A DNA stretch of 64,000 nucleotides, taken from positions 1,860,001-1,924,000 of the forward strand of contig NZ_CP059987.1 in the NCBI RefSeq assembly GCF_014483895.1, given 5' to 3'. Below the pieces are notes generated by a model. It searched no databases, was not told the DNA's origin, and was given only the letters and a program-made list of their open reading frames with translations. Shown here one piece after another: positions 1 through 8,695 of the stretch. Both the position numbers and the translations under genes were made by a program. How positions within the stretch are numbered: position 1 is the stretch's first letter; each line of letters opens with the position of its first letter. This DNA comes from Protaetiibacter sp. SSC-01. Its GTDB lineage: Bacteria; Actinomycetota; Actinomycetes; Actinomycetales; Microbacteriaceae.

Positions 1-581
1 TTGATGAAGATCATCGTGGTCTGCGTCTGGTTGAGACCACCGGTGAGCTTGCGGAGGGCCTGCGACATGAGGCGGGCCTGGAGGCCGACGTGGCTGTCGC
101 CCATCTCGCCCTCGATCTCGGCCTTCGGCACGAGCGCCGCGACGGAGTCGACGACGATGAGGTCGATCGAGCCCGAGCGCACGAGCATGTCGGCGATCTC
201 GAGAGCCTGCTCACCTGTGTCGGGCTGCGACACGAGGAGCGAGTCGATGTCGACGCCGAGCTTCTTGGCGTACTCGGGGTCGAGCGCGTGCTCCGCGTCG
301 ATGAAGGCGGCGATACCGCCGGCGCGCTGCGCGTTCGCGATCGCGTGCAGCGTGAGGGTCGTCTTACCCGACGACTCCGGGCCGTAGATCTCGACGATGC
401 GGCCGCGGGGCAGTCCCCCGATGCCGAGCGCGACGTCGAGCGCGATGGAACCCGTGGGGATGATGGCGACGGGCGCGCGCTCGTCGCTGCCGAGCCGCAT
501 CACGGTTCCCTTGCCGAACTGGCGGTCGATCTGCGCGAGGGCGACCTCGAGGGCCTTCTCGCGGTCTGCAGGTGTAGGCAT
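1..581 (-). CDS. recA: RecA recombinase (5' part; continues beyond the window)
   Basis: This is the first 193 codons of RecA, the ATP-dependent strand-exchange protein and co-protease for LexA. The Walker A motif GPESSGKT lies at residues 67-74, the Walker B stretch LIVVDS at about 141-146, and the typical DAEHALDP segment lies between them. The ATG start is preceded by AAGGAG at a good distance. The C-terminal half lies outside the window. An SOS-box promoter lies about 200 bp upstream, which implies an untranslated leader of roughly that length. The neighbouring DUF3046, clgR, cinA, pgsA and ftsK genes are the usual actinobacterial recA context. Identification is firm. Confidence 0.98.
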   Translation of the reverse strand, partial: MPTPADREKALEVALAQIDRQFGKGTVMRLGSDERAPVAIIPTGSIALDVALGIGGLPRGRIVEIYGPESSGKTTLTLHAIANAQRAGGIAAFIDAEHALDPEYAKKLGVDIDSLLVSQPDTGEQALEIADMLVRSGSIDLIVVDSVAALVPKAEIEGEMGDSHVGLQARLMSQALRKLTGGLNQTQTTMIFI

Positions 582-785
582 CTGCCCTGTCTCCTTCTGT
601 GTCGTGTTCCATGCGCCCAACGGCTGTCGGCCCTTCGTCGACCGGTGGTGCAAGGTCGGCGCTCTCGCGACAGGGCTGTCGTCTCCATCTCGGTGACGTG
701 GCCGACGCTACGCCCGCCCACCGACATCCGGAGGGAGCGACGGGCGGAACTGTCGACAACGGCTCTTCGACGGATCCTGTGGAGG

Positions 786-814
786 AGACTACAGAGAATC
801 GAATCGATGTTCGA
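786..814 (-). promoter_or_regulatory. recA promoter with LexA (SOS) box
   Basis: Read on the minus strand, TCGAACATCGATTCGA (799-814) matches the actinobacterial/Gram-positive LexA box TCGAAC-N4-GTTCGA with one mismatch. Its first half TCGAAC (809-814) also sits exactly 17 bp upstream of TAGTCT (786-791), a good -10 hexamer. The LexA box therefore overlaps the -35 region, as expected for a repressed SOS promoter. The box and spacing are seen directly; LexA binding is inferred from the family. Confidence 0.75.
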
Positions 815-850
815 GAGGTCGGCGGCGTGTCGCCGCCCGGCCGGTTGCGC

Positions 851-1072
851 TCAGTCGCGCGGGTCGCGGAGCCCCGCGCCGTGCCAGCGCTCGCGCGGCA
901 CCTCCTGCGCGCGACACAGCGCGAGCCAGACGTCGCGGGCCGGGATGCCCGCCGCGAGGGCAGCCTCGGGCGTGCGGTTGCCGAGCGCGACGATCACCGA
1001 GTCGCGCACGAGGACACGACCGAACGGCCCGAACTCGTCGGCGACGGCCCGGTGGAACTCGCTGACCTTCAG
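851..1072 (-). CDS. DUF3046 family small protein
   Basis: The 73-residue product matches the short actinobacterial DUF3046 family: it opens with VSEFHRAVADEFG, has the conserved LVRD, an Ala-rich middle, and the VWLALCR segment near the end. The family is typically found beside recA and its function is unknown. No ATG, GTG or TTG lies at the expected N-terminus. The only start that gives the full domain is CTG at 1072, which overlaps the clgR stop codon as CTGA. That arrangement suggests translation coupled to clgR. A short downstream start would remove conserved residues. The family call is solid; the start is an inference. Confidence 0.8.
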   Translation of the reverse strand: MKVSEFHRAVADEFGPFGRVLVRDSVIVALGNRTPEAALAAGIPARDVWLALCRAQEVPRERWHGAGLRDPRD

Positions 1073-1377
1073 CGGACTGCGAGGTCGGCGTCGAACTCCG
1101 CGACGAGCTCGTCGGGCAGCGTGTCGGGGACCGTCGTGAGGCCCTCGATGACGGCGAGGCGGTCGCCCACCTCGCGCATGATGACCGACACCGGGGTGTC
1201 GAGCGCATCGGCGACGGAGGCGAGGATCTCGGAGCTCGCCTCCTTCTGGCCGCGCTCCACCTCGCTCAGGTAGCCGAGGGCGACGCTCGCGCGGCTCGCG
1301 ACCTGGCGCAGCGTCATGGCCTTCTGCAGACGGAAGTCGCGGAGGACATCGCCGAGTTCCTGTCGAACCAGAACCAT
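1069..1377 (-). CDS. clgR: ClgR-type helix-turn-helix regulator of Clp protease genes
   Basis: This 102-residue protein has an XRE-type helix-turn-helix over residues 10-65, including the LGYLSEVERGQKEASSEILA signature typical of ClgR. In corynebacteria, mycobacteria and streptomycetes ClgR activates clp protease and stress genes. The position between cinA and recA supports orthology. The start is preceded by AAGGAGG about 9 bases upstream. The protein ends ...DADLAVR and lacks the C-terminal Ala-Ala known as a ClpP degradation signal in some homologues, so its turnover may differ. The promoter region contains a palindrome overlapping the -35 (see separate entry). Confidence 0.85.
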   Translation of the reverse strand: MVLVRQELGDVLRDFRLQKAMTLRQVASRASVALGYLSEVERGQKEASSEILASVADALDTPVSVIMREVGDRLAVIEGLTTVPDTLPDELVAEFDADLAVR

Positions 1378-1425
1378 GTGGTGTTCCTCCTTGTCTGTGA
1401 CCTGCGGGGGCCGATCGGGTGGCCC

Positions 1426-1462
1426 AGGCTACCCCGTGCGTTGCAGAAACTCTAATTCCTGC
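1426..1462 (-). promoter_or_regulatory. putative clgR promoter with overlapping palindrome
   Basis: On the minus strand TTAGAG (1450-1455) and TAGCCT (1426-1431) are separated by 18 bp and form a plausible -35/-10 pair. A 20-bp imperfect palindrome (1443-1462, arms GCAGGAA and TTTCTGC) is centred on the -35 element. This could be an operator, perhaps for ClgR itself. No experiment or exact consensus match supports that, so the regulatory reading is tentative. Confidence 0.4.
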
Positions 1463-1516
1463 TACCTCGGATCCCGCCGTGAAAGTCACCAGGATTAACG
1501 AGATCGAAACCGTCGT

Positions 1517-2029
1517 TTATTCCCACACCCCGTCGACGTCGATCCCGAGGCGGCGGGCGAGCAACGCGAGCGCCGCCTCGACGGCGGAACGGCGGATGCC
1601 GTCGCGGGTTCCCGGGAGCGAGAGCAGCTCGGCGTGGGTGCCCGCCGCATCCGCGTAGCCGAGCCACACGGTGCCGGGCGGGTGCCCGTCCTGCGGGTCG
1701 GGGCCGGCGGCACCCGTCGTCGCGACGCCGTGGTCGGCCGGTCGTCCGTCGACCGCGAGGCGCGTTCGGGCGCCGTGCGCCATCTGGCGCGCGACCTCCG
1801 CGTCGATCGCCCCGCGCTCCGCGAGGAGCCCCGCATCGACGCCGAGGAGCGAGGCCTTGAGCGGCGTCGCGTAGGCGACCACTCCCCCGGACACGACGGC
1901 CGAGGCACCCGGCACGTCGACGAGCGCCGAGGTCAGGAGACCGCCCGTGAGCGACTCCGCGACGGCGACGCGCTCACCGCGTCGCGCCAGCTCGGCGACG
2001 ATCCGCACTGCGAGCGGGTGCGGACTCAC
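1517..2029 (-). CDS. CinA C-terminal domain protein (nicotinamide-nucleotide amidase)
   Basis: The 170-residue product is a stand-alone CinA C-terminal domain, with the AESLTGGLLTSALVDVPGAS opening and the later GVATTGAAGPD and PPGTVWLG motifs. Members of this family deamidate nicotinamide mononucleotide to nicotinic acid mononucleotide in NAD recycling. The N-terminal molybdopterin-binding-like domain of longer CinA proteins is absent, as is usual for PncC-type proteins. The GTG start overlaps the pgsA stop in a GTGA arrangement, so the two are probably translationally coupled. The pgsA-cinA-clgR order is widespread in actinobacteria. Confidence 0.9.
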   Translation of the reverse strand: MSPHPLAVRIVAELARRGERVAVAESLTGGLLTSALVDVPGASAVVSGGVVAYATPLKASLLGVDAGLLAERGAIDAEVARQMAHGARTRLAVDGRPADHGVATTGAAGPDPQDGHPPGTVWLGYADAAGTHAELLSLPGTRDGIRRSAVEAALALLARRLGIDVDGVWE

Positions 2030-2685
2030 CCGGCGGCCTTCGCGCCGCGCGTCACCCGCCAGGCGTCCCACAGGTACTGCAGGCCGCTCACGACCGTGAG
2101 AGCGAGCGCGATGCCCATGAGCACCCAGTTGATCCACAGCACCCAGTCGCCGAGCACCGTCCACAGGGGCGTGAGCGCGAACGACACGGCGACGGCCTGG
2201 AACACCGTCTTGAGCTTGCCGAGGAAGCCCGCGGGGATGACGTGGTTCCGCAGCATGAGGAAGCGGAAGATCGTGATGCCGAACTCGCGCGCGAGGATCA
2301 CGATCATGACCCACCACCACAGCTCGCCGATCCACGACAGGGCGACGAGCGCCGCGCCGACGAGGATCTTGTCTGCGATCGGGTCGACGAGCTTGCCAAA
2401 GTCGGTCACGAGGTTGCGGCTGCGCGCGAGGAAGCCGTCGACCGAGTCGGTCGTGATCGAGAGGATGAAGAGCGCCGCGGCGACCCAGCGCCAGACGCCG
2501 AGCTCGCTGTCGTCGAGCACCATGAGCCAGACGAACACGGGCGCCAGCAGGATGCGCACCACCGTGATGATGTTGGCGATGTTGCCCATGCTCGCGGGCG
2601 TCTCGCCCGCGCTCACGACGCGACCCCGCATGGGGTTCGTGCGTGCGCTCGGGGCGGGCGACGGATCCGGAACGGGATCGGTCAC
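2026..2685 (-). CDS. pgsA: CDP-diacylglycerol-glycerol-3-phosphate 3-phosphatidyltransferase
   Basis: This 219-residue integral membrane enzyme makes phosphatidylglycerol phosphate, the first step to phosphatidylglycerol and cardiolipin. The CDP-alcohol phosphotransferase motif D-x2-DG-x2-AR-x8-G-x3-D-x3-D is intact at about residues 80-106 (DSVDGFLARS... through DPIADK). Several hydrophobic segments span the membrane. The GTG start lies just after the ftsK stop, so ftsK, pgsA, cinA, clgR and DUF3046 look like a chain of closely spaced genes. The N-terminal 30 residues are Pro/Ala-rich and poorly conserved; a slightly later start cannot be excluded. Confidence 0.95.
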   Translation of the reverse strand: MTDPVPDPSPAPSARTNPMRGRVVSAGETPASMGNIANIITVVRILLAPVFVWLMVLDDSELGVWRWVAAALFILSITTDSVDGFLARSRNLVTDFGKLVDPIADKILVGAALVALSWIGELWWWVMIVILAREFGITIFRFLMLRNHVIPAGFLGKLKTVFQAVAVSFALTPLWTVLGDWVLWINWVLMGIALALTVVSGLQYLWDAWRVTRGAKAAG

Positions 2686-2688
2686 GCG

Positions 2689-5454
2689 TCACTCCCTGCC
2701 GGTCAGCCCCCAGGCGTCCTCGTCCGAGTCGCCCTCCTCGACAGGATAGCCGTCGAACTGCGCCTCCACGGGATCGCCGGATGCGGGAGCCGCATCCGGC
2801 GCCCCGCCCGCTGTCGGCGCGGCGGCCGTGGCAGGGGCCGCGGGAGCCGGCTCCCCCCGCAGCTGCGCGAGCACGCCGGGCAGCTGCTCGGGCGTGATGA
2901 GCACATCGCGGGCCTTCGACCCCTCCGACGGCCCCACGATGTCGCGCGACTCGAGCAGGTCCATGAGACGCCCGGCCTTCGCGAAGCCGACGCGCAGCTT
3001 GCGCTGCAGCATCGACGTCGAGCCGAACTGCGTGTTGACGACGAGCGTCGCCGCCTCGAGCAGGAGCTCGAGGTCGTCGCCGATGTCGGCGTCCACCTCG
3101 CGCTTCTCGACGACCGCGGCGACGTCGTCGCGGTACTCGGGGCGCGCCTGGTCGGTGACGTGCTTGACGACGGCGTGGATCTCGTCCTCGGTGACCCACG
3201 CGCCCTGCACGCGGATGGCCTTCGACGCCCCCATGGGCAGGAAGAGGCCGTCGCCCTGGCCGATGAGCTTGTCGGCACCCGGCTGATCGAGGATGACGCG
3301 GCTGTCGGTCATGCTCGACACCGCGAAGGCGAGGCGCGACGGCACGTTGGCCTTGATGAGGCCCGTGACGACGTCGACCGAGGGGCGCTGCGTCGCGAGC
3401 ACGAGGTGGATGCCGGAGGCGCGCGCGAGCTGGGTAATGCGCACGATCGAGTCCTCGACGTCGCGCGGGGCGACCATCATGAGGTCGGCGAGCTCGTCGA
3501 CCACGACGAGCAGGTACGGATACGGCTGCAGCACGCGCTGCGAGCCCTCGGGAAGCACGATCTCGTTCGCGAGCACCGCGCGGTTGAAGTCGTCGATGTG
3601 GCGGAAGCCGAACGACGCGAGGTCGTCGTACCGCATGTCCATCTCCTTCACGACCCACTGGAGTGCCTCGGCGGCCTTCTTGGGGTTCGTGATGATGGGG
3701 GTGATGAGGTGCGGCACGCCCTGGTAGGCGGCGAGCTCGACGCGCTTCGGGTCGACGAGCACCATGCGCACCTCGGCGGGCTTCGCGCGCATGAGCACCG
3801 AGGTGATCATCGAGTTGATGAAGCTCGACTTTCCGGAGCCCGTGGAGCCCGCGACGAGCAGGTGCGGCATCTTCGCGAGGTTCGCGACGACGAAGCCGCC
3901 CTCGACGTCCTTGCCGAGGCCGATCGTGAGCGGGTGGTTGCTCTTCGCGGCGGGGCCCGAGCGCAGCACGTCGCCGAGCGACACGATCTCGCGGTCGCGG
4001 TTGGGGATCTCGACGCCGATCGCGCTCTTGCCGGGGATGGGCGAGAGGATGTTGACCTCGTTCGAGGCGACCGCGTACGCGAGGTTGCGGGTGAGCGCCG
4101 TGACGCGCTCGACCTTGACGCCCGGGCCGAGCTCGATCTCGTACCGCGTGACCGAGGGACCACGGGTGAAGCCCGTGACCTTGGCGTCGACGCCGAACTG
4201 CGTGAGCACGCTCGTGATCGCGGCGATCATCTCGTCGTTGACGGCCGTGCGCGCCTTGGGCGGCGTGCCCGCACCGAGCACGGATGCCGCGGGCAGTCGG
4301 TAGGGACGCGCGGCCGGGGTCGCGGCCTTCGCGGCGGGCGCGGGGGTGGCATCCGCGAACTCGCCCGCGTCGCCGCGCTCACTGGCCGTGCCGAAGCCCG
4401 GGAGCGTGCCGGAGTCGTCGCGCAGCGAGGTGGCGACCGGGTCGACCTCACCCGTGAAGCGCTTGACGGCGTCTTCCGCGCGCACGAGCTCCTCGAGCAG
4501 GTCGACGTCGAAGTCGGCACCGCCCGGCTCGACGGGGTCGACGATCTCGGTCTCGAGCTCGCGGCCGAGCACCGGGGTGTCGAACGCCGGCTCGGGCTTG
4601 GGCTTGTTACGCCGCCACCAGGGCATGGACTCCGGGTTGTCGGGCTCGAGTCCGAGGTCGGAGAGCGTGCCGAACTCGGCCGTCTGGGTGTCGCCCTCAT
4701 CCTTCCTGCCCTTGGCCGGCTTCGCCTCGGGCTCGGGCAGCTCGGCGCCGAAGAGGTAGGCGTAGAGCTCGCGCAGTCGGTGGCCGATGCGGTTCGGCGG
4801 CGTCTTCGTGAGGATGAAGAGCGAGAGCGCGAGCACGGCGAAGCCGATCGCGCCCGCGAGCCATGCGGCGCCGATCGTCACGAGCGGCCACGTGACGACC
4901 CACCCGACGATGCCGCCGCCCGCTGCGAGCGCGGGGGCGCCATCCGACGGCGCAGGCAGGGCGCCGAACACCTGGCAGAGGGCGGAGAGGCTCGAGATGA
5001 GCAGCACGAGGCCGACGCCGATGCGGCCGTTGTCGTGCACGCTCGACGGGTGGCGGAAGAGCCACACCGCGAGCACGAGCAGGATGACGGGGAGGGCGAA
5101 GGCGACGCGGCCGAGCAGCCCGCCGAAGCCGTAGTTGTCGAGAGCGCGGGCGACGTCGCTCGCGGGCGCGAACCACTCGACGATGGCCGTGACGATCGCG
5201 AGGAGGAAAAACAGGAAGGGGACGCCGTCGCGGCGCTCCTCCTTCGCGAGGTGCTCCTTGCCGAAGAGGCGTGCGGCGCCTCCCACGACGTGCGCCAGTC
5301 CCATCCAGGCGGCGCTCAGCAGACCCGGCTTCTCCTGGGCGACGGGCAGCTTCTTGGTGCCCTCCGGGCCCCGCGACGACGAGCGGGACGACGAGGAGCG
5401 CGATCCGCTGCTCGTGCGGGCGCGCGACGACGTCGACCGGGTGCTCGTGGCCAT
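2689..5454 (-). CDS. ftsK: DNA translocase FtsK
   Basis: This 921-residue septal DNA pump segregates chromosome ends during division. After a Ser/Arg-rich N-terminus come four hydrophobic segments (about residues 70-225), an acidic and Pro-rich linker, the FtsK alpha domain, the motor with Walker [10 protein letters not shown] near residue 535, Walker [13 protein letters not shown], and the [12 protein letters not shown] motif. The C-terminal gamma winged-helix ([21 protein letters not shown]) reads KOPS-like DNA sites in the family. A short acidic tail follows. The ATG chosen gives the basic N-terminus typical of actinobacterial FtsK. The gene ends 3 bp before pgsA. Confidence 0.97.
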   Translation of the reverse strand: MATSTRSTSSRARTSSGSRSSSSRSSSRGPEGTKKLPVAQEKPGLLSAAWMGLAHVVGGAARLFGKEHLAKEERRDGVPFLFFLLAIVTAIVEWFAPASDVARALDNYGFGGLLGRVAFALPVILLVLAVWLFRHPSSVHDNGRIGVGLVLLISSLSALCQVFGALPAPSDGAPALAAGGGIVGWVVTWPLVTIGAAWLAGAIGFAVLALSLFILTKTPPNRIGHRLRELYAYLFGAELPEPEAKPAKGRKDEGDTQTAEFGTLSDLGLEPDNPESMPWWRRNKPKPEPAFDTPVLGRELETEIVDPVEPGGADFDVDLLEELVRAEDAVKRFTGEVDPVATSLRDDSGTLPGFGTASERGDAGEFADATPAPAAKAATPAARPYRLPAASVLGAGTPPKARTAVNDEMIAAITSVLTQFGVDAKVTGFTRGPSVTRYEIELGPGVKVERVTALTRNLAYAVASNEVNILSPIPGKSAIGVEIPNRDREIVSLGDVLRSGPAAKSNHPLTIGLGKDVEGGFVVANLAKMPHLLVAGSTGSGKSSFINSMITSVLMRAKPAEVRMVLVDPKRVELAAYQGVPHLITPIITNPKKAAEALQWVVKEMDMRYDDLASFGFRHIDDFNRAVLANEIVLPEGSQRVLQPYPYLLVVVDELADLMMVAPRDVEDSIVRITQLARASGIHLVLATQRPSVDVVTGLIKANVPSRLAFAVSSMTDSRVILDQPGADKLIGQGDGLFLPMGASKAIRVQGAWVTEDEIHAVVKHVTDQARPEYRDDVAAVVEKREVDADIGDDLELLLEAATLVVNTQFGSTSMLQRKLRVGFAKAGRLMDLLESRDIVGPSEGSKARDVLITPEQLPGVLAQLRGEPAPAAPATAAAPTAGGAPDAAPASGDPVEAQFDGYPVEEGDSDEDAWGLTGRE

Positions 5455-5526
5455 GCGCTCACGGTAGCCGCGGCATCCGACCGCACCCGGGAGCGACACC
5501 CGCGGATGACCCGTTGGTGTGCGCAC

Positions 5527-5564
5527 CCGGGAGCCGGCGCGACCGCGCTCGTGCCGGCTCCCGG
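5527..5564. terminator. hairpin between ABC permease and ftsK
   Basis: A perfect 12-bp stem (CCGGGAGCCGGC at 5527-5538 and its complement at 5553-5564) closes a 14-base loop in the 140-bp gap after the permease gene. There is no T-run on either side. It could end the adaptor-ATPase-permease transcript before ftsK; a weak, protein-dependent or processing role is equally possible. Confidence 0.5.
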
Positions 5565-5594
5565 CACGCGCCGCGGATGATCGCGGCGCCGGAT

Positions 5595-6827
5595 CTACAG
5601 CCGCAGGGCGTCGATCACCTTCACGCGCACGGCGACGAGGGCGGGGAGGAGTCCCGCAAGCGCGCCCACGGCGGTCGCGGCCACGAGGCCGACGATGGCC
5701 GCCTCCGCGGGGAACGCGGGCACATCCTGCAGGTAGGCGTCGAGCCACTCGGTCACCCACGGGTTCTTCACGAGCGCGACCGCGACGAGCACGCCGACCG
5801 CACCCGCGACGGCCGTCGCGACGACCGACTCCATCATGACCGAGAAGAACACGCGCCCCGCGGTCGCGCCGAAGCTGCGCCGGATGCCGATCTCGCGGAT
5901 GCGATGGCGCACCGTCACGAGCGCGATGTTGACGAGGCCGAGGGCCCCGAGCAGGAGCACGAGCACCGCGACGCCCCCGACCGAGAGCTTGAGCACGAGC
6001 AGCGGGTCCTCGCTCGAATAGGCGAGGTAGTCGGAGCGGTACATGTCGGCGATCCAGCCCTCGCCGAGCGCACCGGCGACCGCCGACGAGATGCGCGCGC
6101 TGAGCTCGTCCGCCGTGTCCGTCGGGAGCCAGAACTCGAACTGCGTGTACATCTGGTCGGGCGGGGTGAGGGACAGCTCGGTGGCCATGAACGGGCCCGT
6201 GAGCATGAAGCTGCTGAGGTCGCCTCCCTCGGTGCCGGGCGGCGACTCGAAGACGCCCGTCACGACCGCGACGACGTTGCGTTCCGCGGTCACGATCTCG
6301 AGCGTTGGATGCGTGCGCAGGTCGGGCGCGCCGATCCGGTTCCAGAGGTCGCTCGAGACGATGATCGCGGGCGCGAGTCGGGCGGCGTCGCGCTCGGTGA
6401 ACCATCCGCCCTCCATGAGCCGCGTGCGGTGGATCGCGGCGTACGGTTGGTCGACGACCTGCACCGACACGAAGTACACGCCGTCGGCCAGCTGCACCTG
6501 GACGCTGTCGCCCGACATCCGGGACCAGTAGCGGATGTCGTAGCGCTCGGCGAGGTCCTCGACGATGGGCGAGATCCGCGACGGCGGTGCGCTCTCCCCC
6601 GTCTCGGGCTGGTAGGCCTGCAGCTGGTAGGTCGCGGGGCGCCCGCCCCAGCGCTCCGACTGCTCGATCTGCACCTGCGTCGCGATCGCCCCACCCGCGA
6701 CGACGACCGTGAGCGCCGCGACGGCCACGCCGACGCCGATGAGGCTCAGAAGCACGCGCGTGCGGTGCACGCGCAGCTCGCCCCAGGCCTCGACGATCGA
6801 GCCGATGAGGCCCGTCCACAGGTTCAC
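5595..6827 (-). CDS. MacB-like ABC transporter permease
   Basis: The 410-residue product has one N-terminal transmembrane helix (about residues 22-50), a large extracytoplasmic MacB_PCD-type domain, and three C-terminal helices in an FtsX-type fold, with the [25 protein letters not shown] motif region near residue 300. This is the layout of MacB-type mechanotransmission permeases. It overlaps the ATPase gene by 4 bp (GTGA), and the membrane-fusion-like adaptor is just upstream, so the three form an export unit. Substrate (peptide, antibiotic or lipid) cannot be read from sequence. The architecture is clear, the substrate unknown. Confidence 0.92.
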   Translation of the reverse strand: MNLWTGLIGSIVEAWGELRVHRTRVLLSLIGVGVAVAALTVVVAGGAIATQVQIEQSERWGGRPATYQLQAYQPETGESAPPSRISPIVEDLAERYDIRYWSRMSGDSVQVQLADGVYFVSVQVVDQPYAAIHRTRLMEGGWFTERDAARLAPAIIVSSDLWNRIGAPDLRTHPTLEIVTAERNVVAVVTGVFESPPGTEGGDLSSFMLTGPFMATELSLTPPDQMYTQFEFWLPTDTADELSARISSAVAGALGEGWIADMYRSDYLAYSSEDPLLVLKLSVGGVAVLVLLLGALGLVNIALVTVRHRIREIGIRRSFGATAGRVFFSVMMESVVATAVAGAVGVLVAVALVKNPWVTEWLDAYLQDVPAFPAEAAIVGLVAATAVGALAGLLPALVAVRVKVIDALRL

Positions 6828-7570
6828 CAGGCGACCTCCGGGGCGGGCTGTCCGACGGGCTGCTCCGGCGGGCCGGCCAGCACGGGCTGCCCGAGCTCCG
6901 TGAGGGTGCCCGCGTCGAGGCGGAAGTGCCGACGGGCCATCGCGGCGATGTTGGGGTCGTGCGTGATCGTGATGAGCGCAGCACCCGTCGCCTCGGCGAC
7001 CTCGTCGAGAAGCGTCATCACGCGCGCACCCGTCTCGACGTCGAGGGCGCCCGTGGGCTCATCGGCGAGGATGAGGCGCGGGCCTCGCACGAGCGCCCGC
7101 GCGATCGCGACGCGCTGCTGCTCACCGCCGGAGAGCTGATCGGGTGTCGACTGCAGGCGCGCACCGAGCCCGACGCGCTCGAGCATCTCCGTCGCGAGGC
7201 GCTCCCGGCGCCAGAACTGTCGGCCCGGCGCGTAGAGCAGGGGCGTCATGACGTTCTCGAGCGCCGTGCGGCGCGGCAACAGGTTGAACTGCTGGAAGAT
7301 GAACCCCACGTCGCGACCCCGCCTGCGGTCGCGGGCGCCCATCCGGAGCTTCTCGAGCGGCACGCCGTCGAACTCGAGGGAGCCCGAGGTCGGCGTGTCG
7401 ATGAGCCCGAGGATGTTGAGCAGCGTCGACTTGCCGCTGCCCGAGCGGCCCACGATGCTCACGTGGTCGCCGACGGCGACCTCGAGGTCGACGCCGCGCA
7501 GGATGTCGAGGCGCGAGCCGTCGGGGAGGTCGACCGAGCGCGTGACCTGCTCCAGCCGGAGGAAGCTCAC
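6824..7570 (-). CDS. MacB/LolD-type ABC transporter ATPase
   Basis: This 248-residue ATPase energises the adjoining permease. Walker A is GRSGSGKST, the signature is [15 protein letters not shown], and Walker B is [12 protein letters not shown] followed by the TITHD switch. The [18 protein letters not shown] segment is typical of the LolD/MacB branch. The GTG start at 7570 is chosen because GGGAGG precedes it at a normal distance; an ATG 15 bases earlier would overlap the adaptor gene and has no ribosome-binding site. The C-terminal tail is Pro-rich and unremarkable. Confidence 0.93.
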   Translation of the reverse strand: MSFLRLEQVTRSVDLPDGSRLDILRGVDLEVAVGDHVSIVGRSGSGKSTLLNILGLIDTPTSGSLEFDGVPLEKLRMGARDRRRGRDVGFIFQQFNLLPRRTALENVMTPLLYAPGRQFWRRERLATEMLERVGLGARLQSTPDQLSGGEQQRVAIARALVRGPRLILADEPTGALDVETGARVMTLLDEVAEATGAALITITHDPNIAAMARRHFRLDAGTLTELGQPVLAGPPEQPVGQPAPEVAW

Positions 7571-7572
7571 GC

Positions 7573-8502
7573 TCAGCCTCCCCATCCGATGCCCATGTCG
7601 GGGTCGGCGGGGGCGCCCGGGACGAACTGCAGGATCTCCTCGCCCTCCTCGAGGCCGCTCGTGACCTCGACCATCGAGCCGTCGGAGAGGCCGAGGGTCA
7701 CTTCGCGCGCCTCCGGCTCGCCGCCGTCGAGGGCCGGCAGGTAGACGATGCCCGTGCCGCTTCCACCCTCGACCGCGGTCGTCGGGATGACGAGCACGTT
7801 CTCGGCGACGCCGCCGGCGATCGTGAGCTTCGCGGCGAGACCCGCGAAGACGCGCACGTCGGCGGGGACCGCGCACCGCACCGTCGCGACGGGGCTGCCA
7901 CCCTCGTCGCCCGAGGGCGCCGCCGCGGCCGTGATCGTGAGGCCCGTGCACGTGAACGGCGCGGGGCCGCCCGTGATCGCCACGCTCGCCTCCGTCGGCT
8001 GCGTCGTGAGGCGGTACTGCTGCTCGGGCGGGAGACTCGCGGTGACGCTGAAGGTCGGCGGGGCGACCTGCGCGAGCGTCTCGCCGAGGCCCACCCCCTG
8101 ACCCACCAGGAGTCCGAACGAGGTGAGCACGCCCGAGATGGGCGCCTTGAGGATCGACCAGCGGTTGCTGCCGTCCTCGTTCATGCCGCGGATCTGCGCG
8201 AGCTCGGCGCCCGCGTCGACCCACTGCCCGGCGGCCGCCGAGACCTTTCGCACCTCGCCGTTGATCGCCGCGCGCGCCGGAATCGCCGCATCCGCCCCGA
8301 CCGTGCCGTCGATCGTCACGTCGTTGCGGATGGTGCCGAGGCCGACGACGACCGTCGGGTCGAAGATCATGCCCGTCGGCTGCTCGGGGGCGCTCTCGGC
8401 GGTCGTGTCGGCGAAGAACGCGAGCTTCACGAGCGCGGCGCCGATGACGGCGAAGATGACCATCCAGATGATGGGGAAAACCCAACGGCGCGCGATGCCC
8501 AC
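7573..8502 (-). CDS. HlyD-like periplasmic adaptor of the ABC exporter
   Basis: The 309-residue protein has a single N-terminal membrane anchor (RWVFPIIWMVIFAVIGAALV) and then an extracellular region with two lipoyl/biotinyl-like half-motifs (PARAAINGEVRKVSAAAGQWVDAGAELAQI and ILKAPISGVLTSFGLLVGQGVGLGETL), a beta-barrel-like stretch and a C-terminal domain. This resembles the membrane-fusion family. In Gram-positive bacteria such adaptors assist MacB-like permeases without an outer-membrane partner. The GTG start follows AGGAGGG. It is the first gene of the adaptor-ATPase-permease operon. The exact substrate is unknown. Confidence 0.88.
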   Translation of the reverse strand: MGIARRWVFPIIWMVIFAVIGAALVKLAFFADTTAESAPEQPTGMIFDPTVVVGLGTIRNDVTIDGTVGADAAIPARAAINGEVRKVSAAAGQWVDAGAELAQIRGMNEDGSNRWSILKAPISGVLTSFGLLVGQGVGLGETLAQVAPPTFSVTASLPPEQQYRLTTQPTEASVAITGGPAPFTCTGLTITAAAAPSGDEGGSPVATVRCAVPADVRVFAGLAAKLTIAGGVAENVLVIPTTAVEGGSGTGIVYLPALDGGEPEAREVTLGLSDGSMVEVTSGLEEGEEILQFVPGAPADPDMGIGWGG

Positions 8503-8603
8503 GCGGCCCTCCTGTCGACGTGCGGAAGGCACGCCTGCGGCGCACCCGTATCGAGCCAATCAGCGACGGGCGGTGACCACATCCCAACGTTCTGCGGACA
8601 TCG

Positions 8604-8624
8604 AGCGTCGCTCGGATCGACGCT
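8604..8624. promoter_or_regulatory. inverted repeat upstream of the ABC exporter operon
   Basis: AGCGTCG (8604-8610) and CGACGCT (8618-8624) form a perfect 7-bp inverted repeat with a 7-base spacer, about 100 bp upstream of the adaptor start codon and 72 bp from the end of the lipoprotein gene that precedes it on the minus strand. It could be an operator or a short hairpin. No promoter consensus next to it is convincing. The rest of 8503-8695 shows nothing else I can name. Confidence 0.3.
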
Positions 8625-8695
8625 AGGGCACGCGGCGGCTCACAGCCGTCATCCTCGGGGTGGATTCCGGGTCGAGTCAGGGTCTTCCCCCTCGA

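Noticed and set aside
2242-5580. 1112-codon open frame on the plus strand
   Set aside because: It is antisense to ftsK and pgsA and very rich in Arg, His, Glu and Asp, the typical composition of a mirrored high-GC coding region. No domain is recognisable and ftsK is certain.
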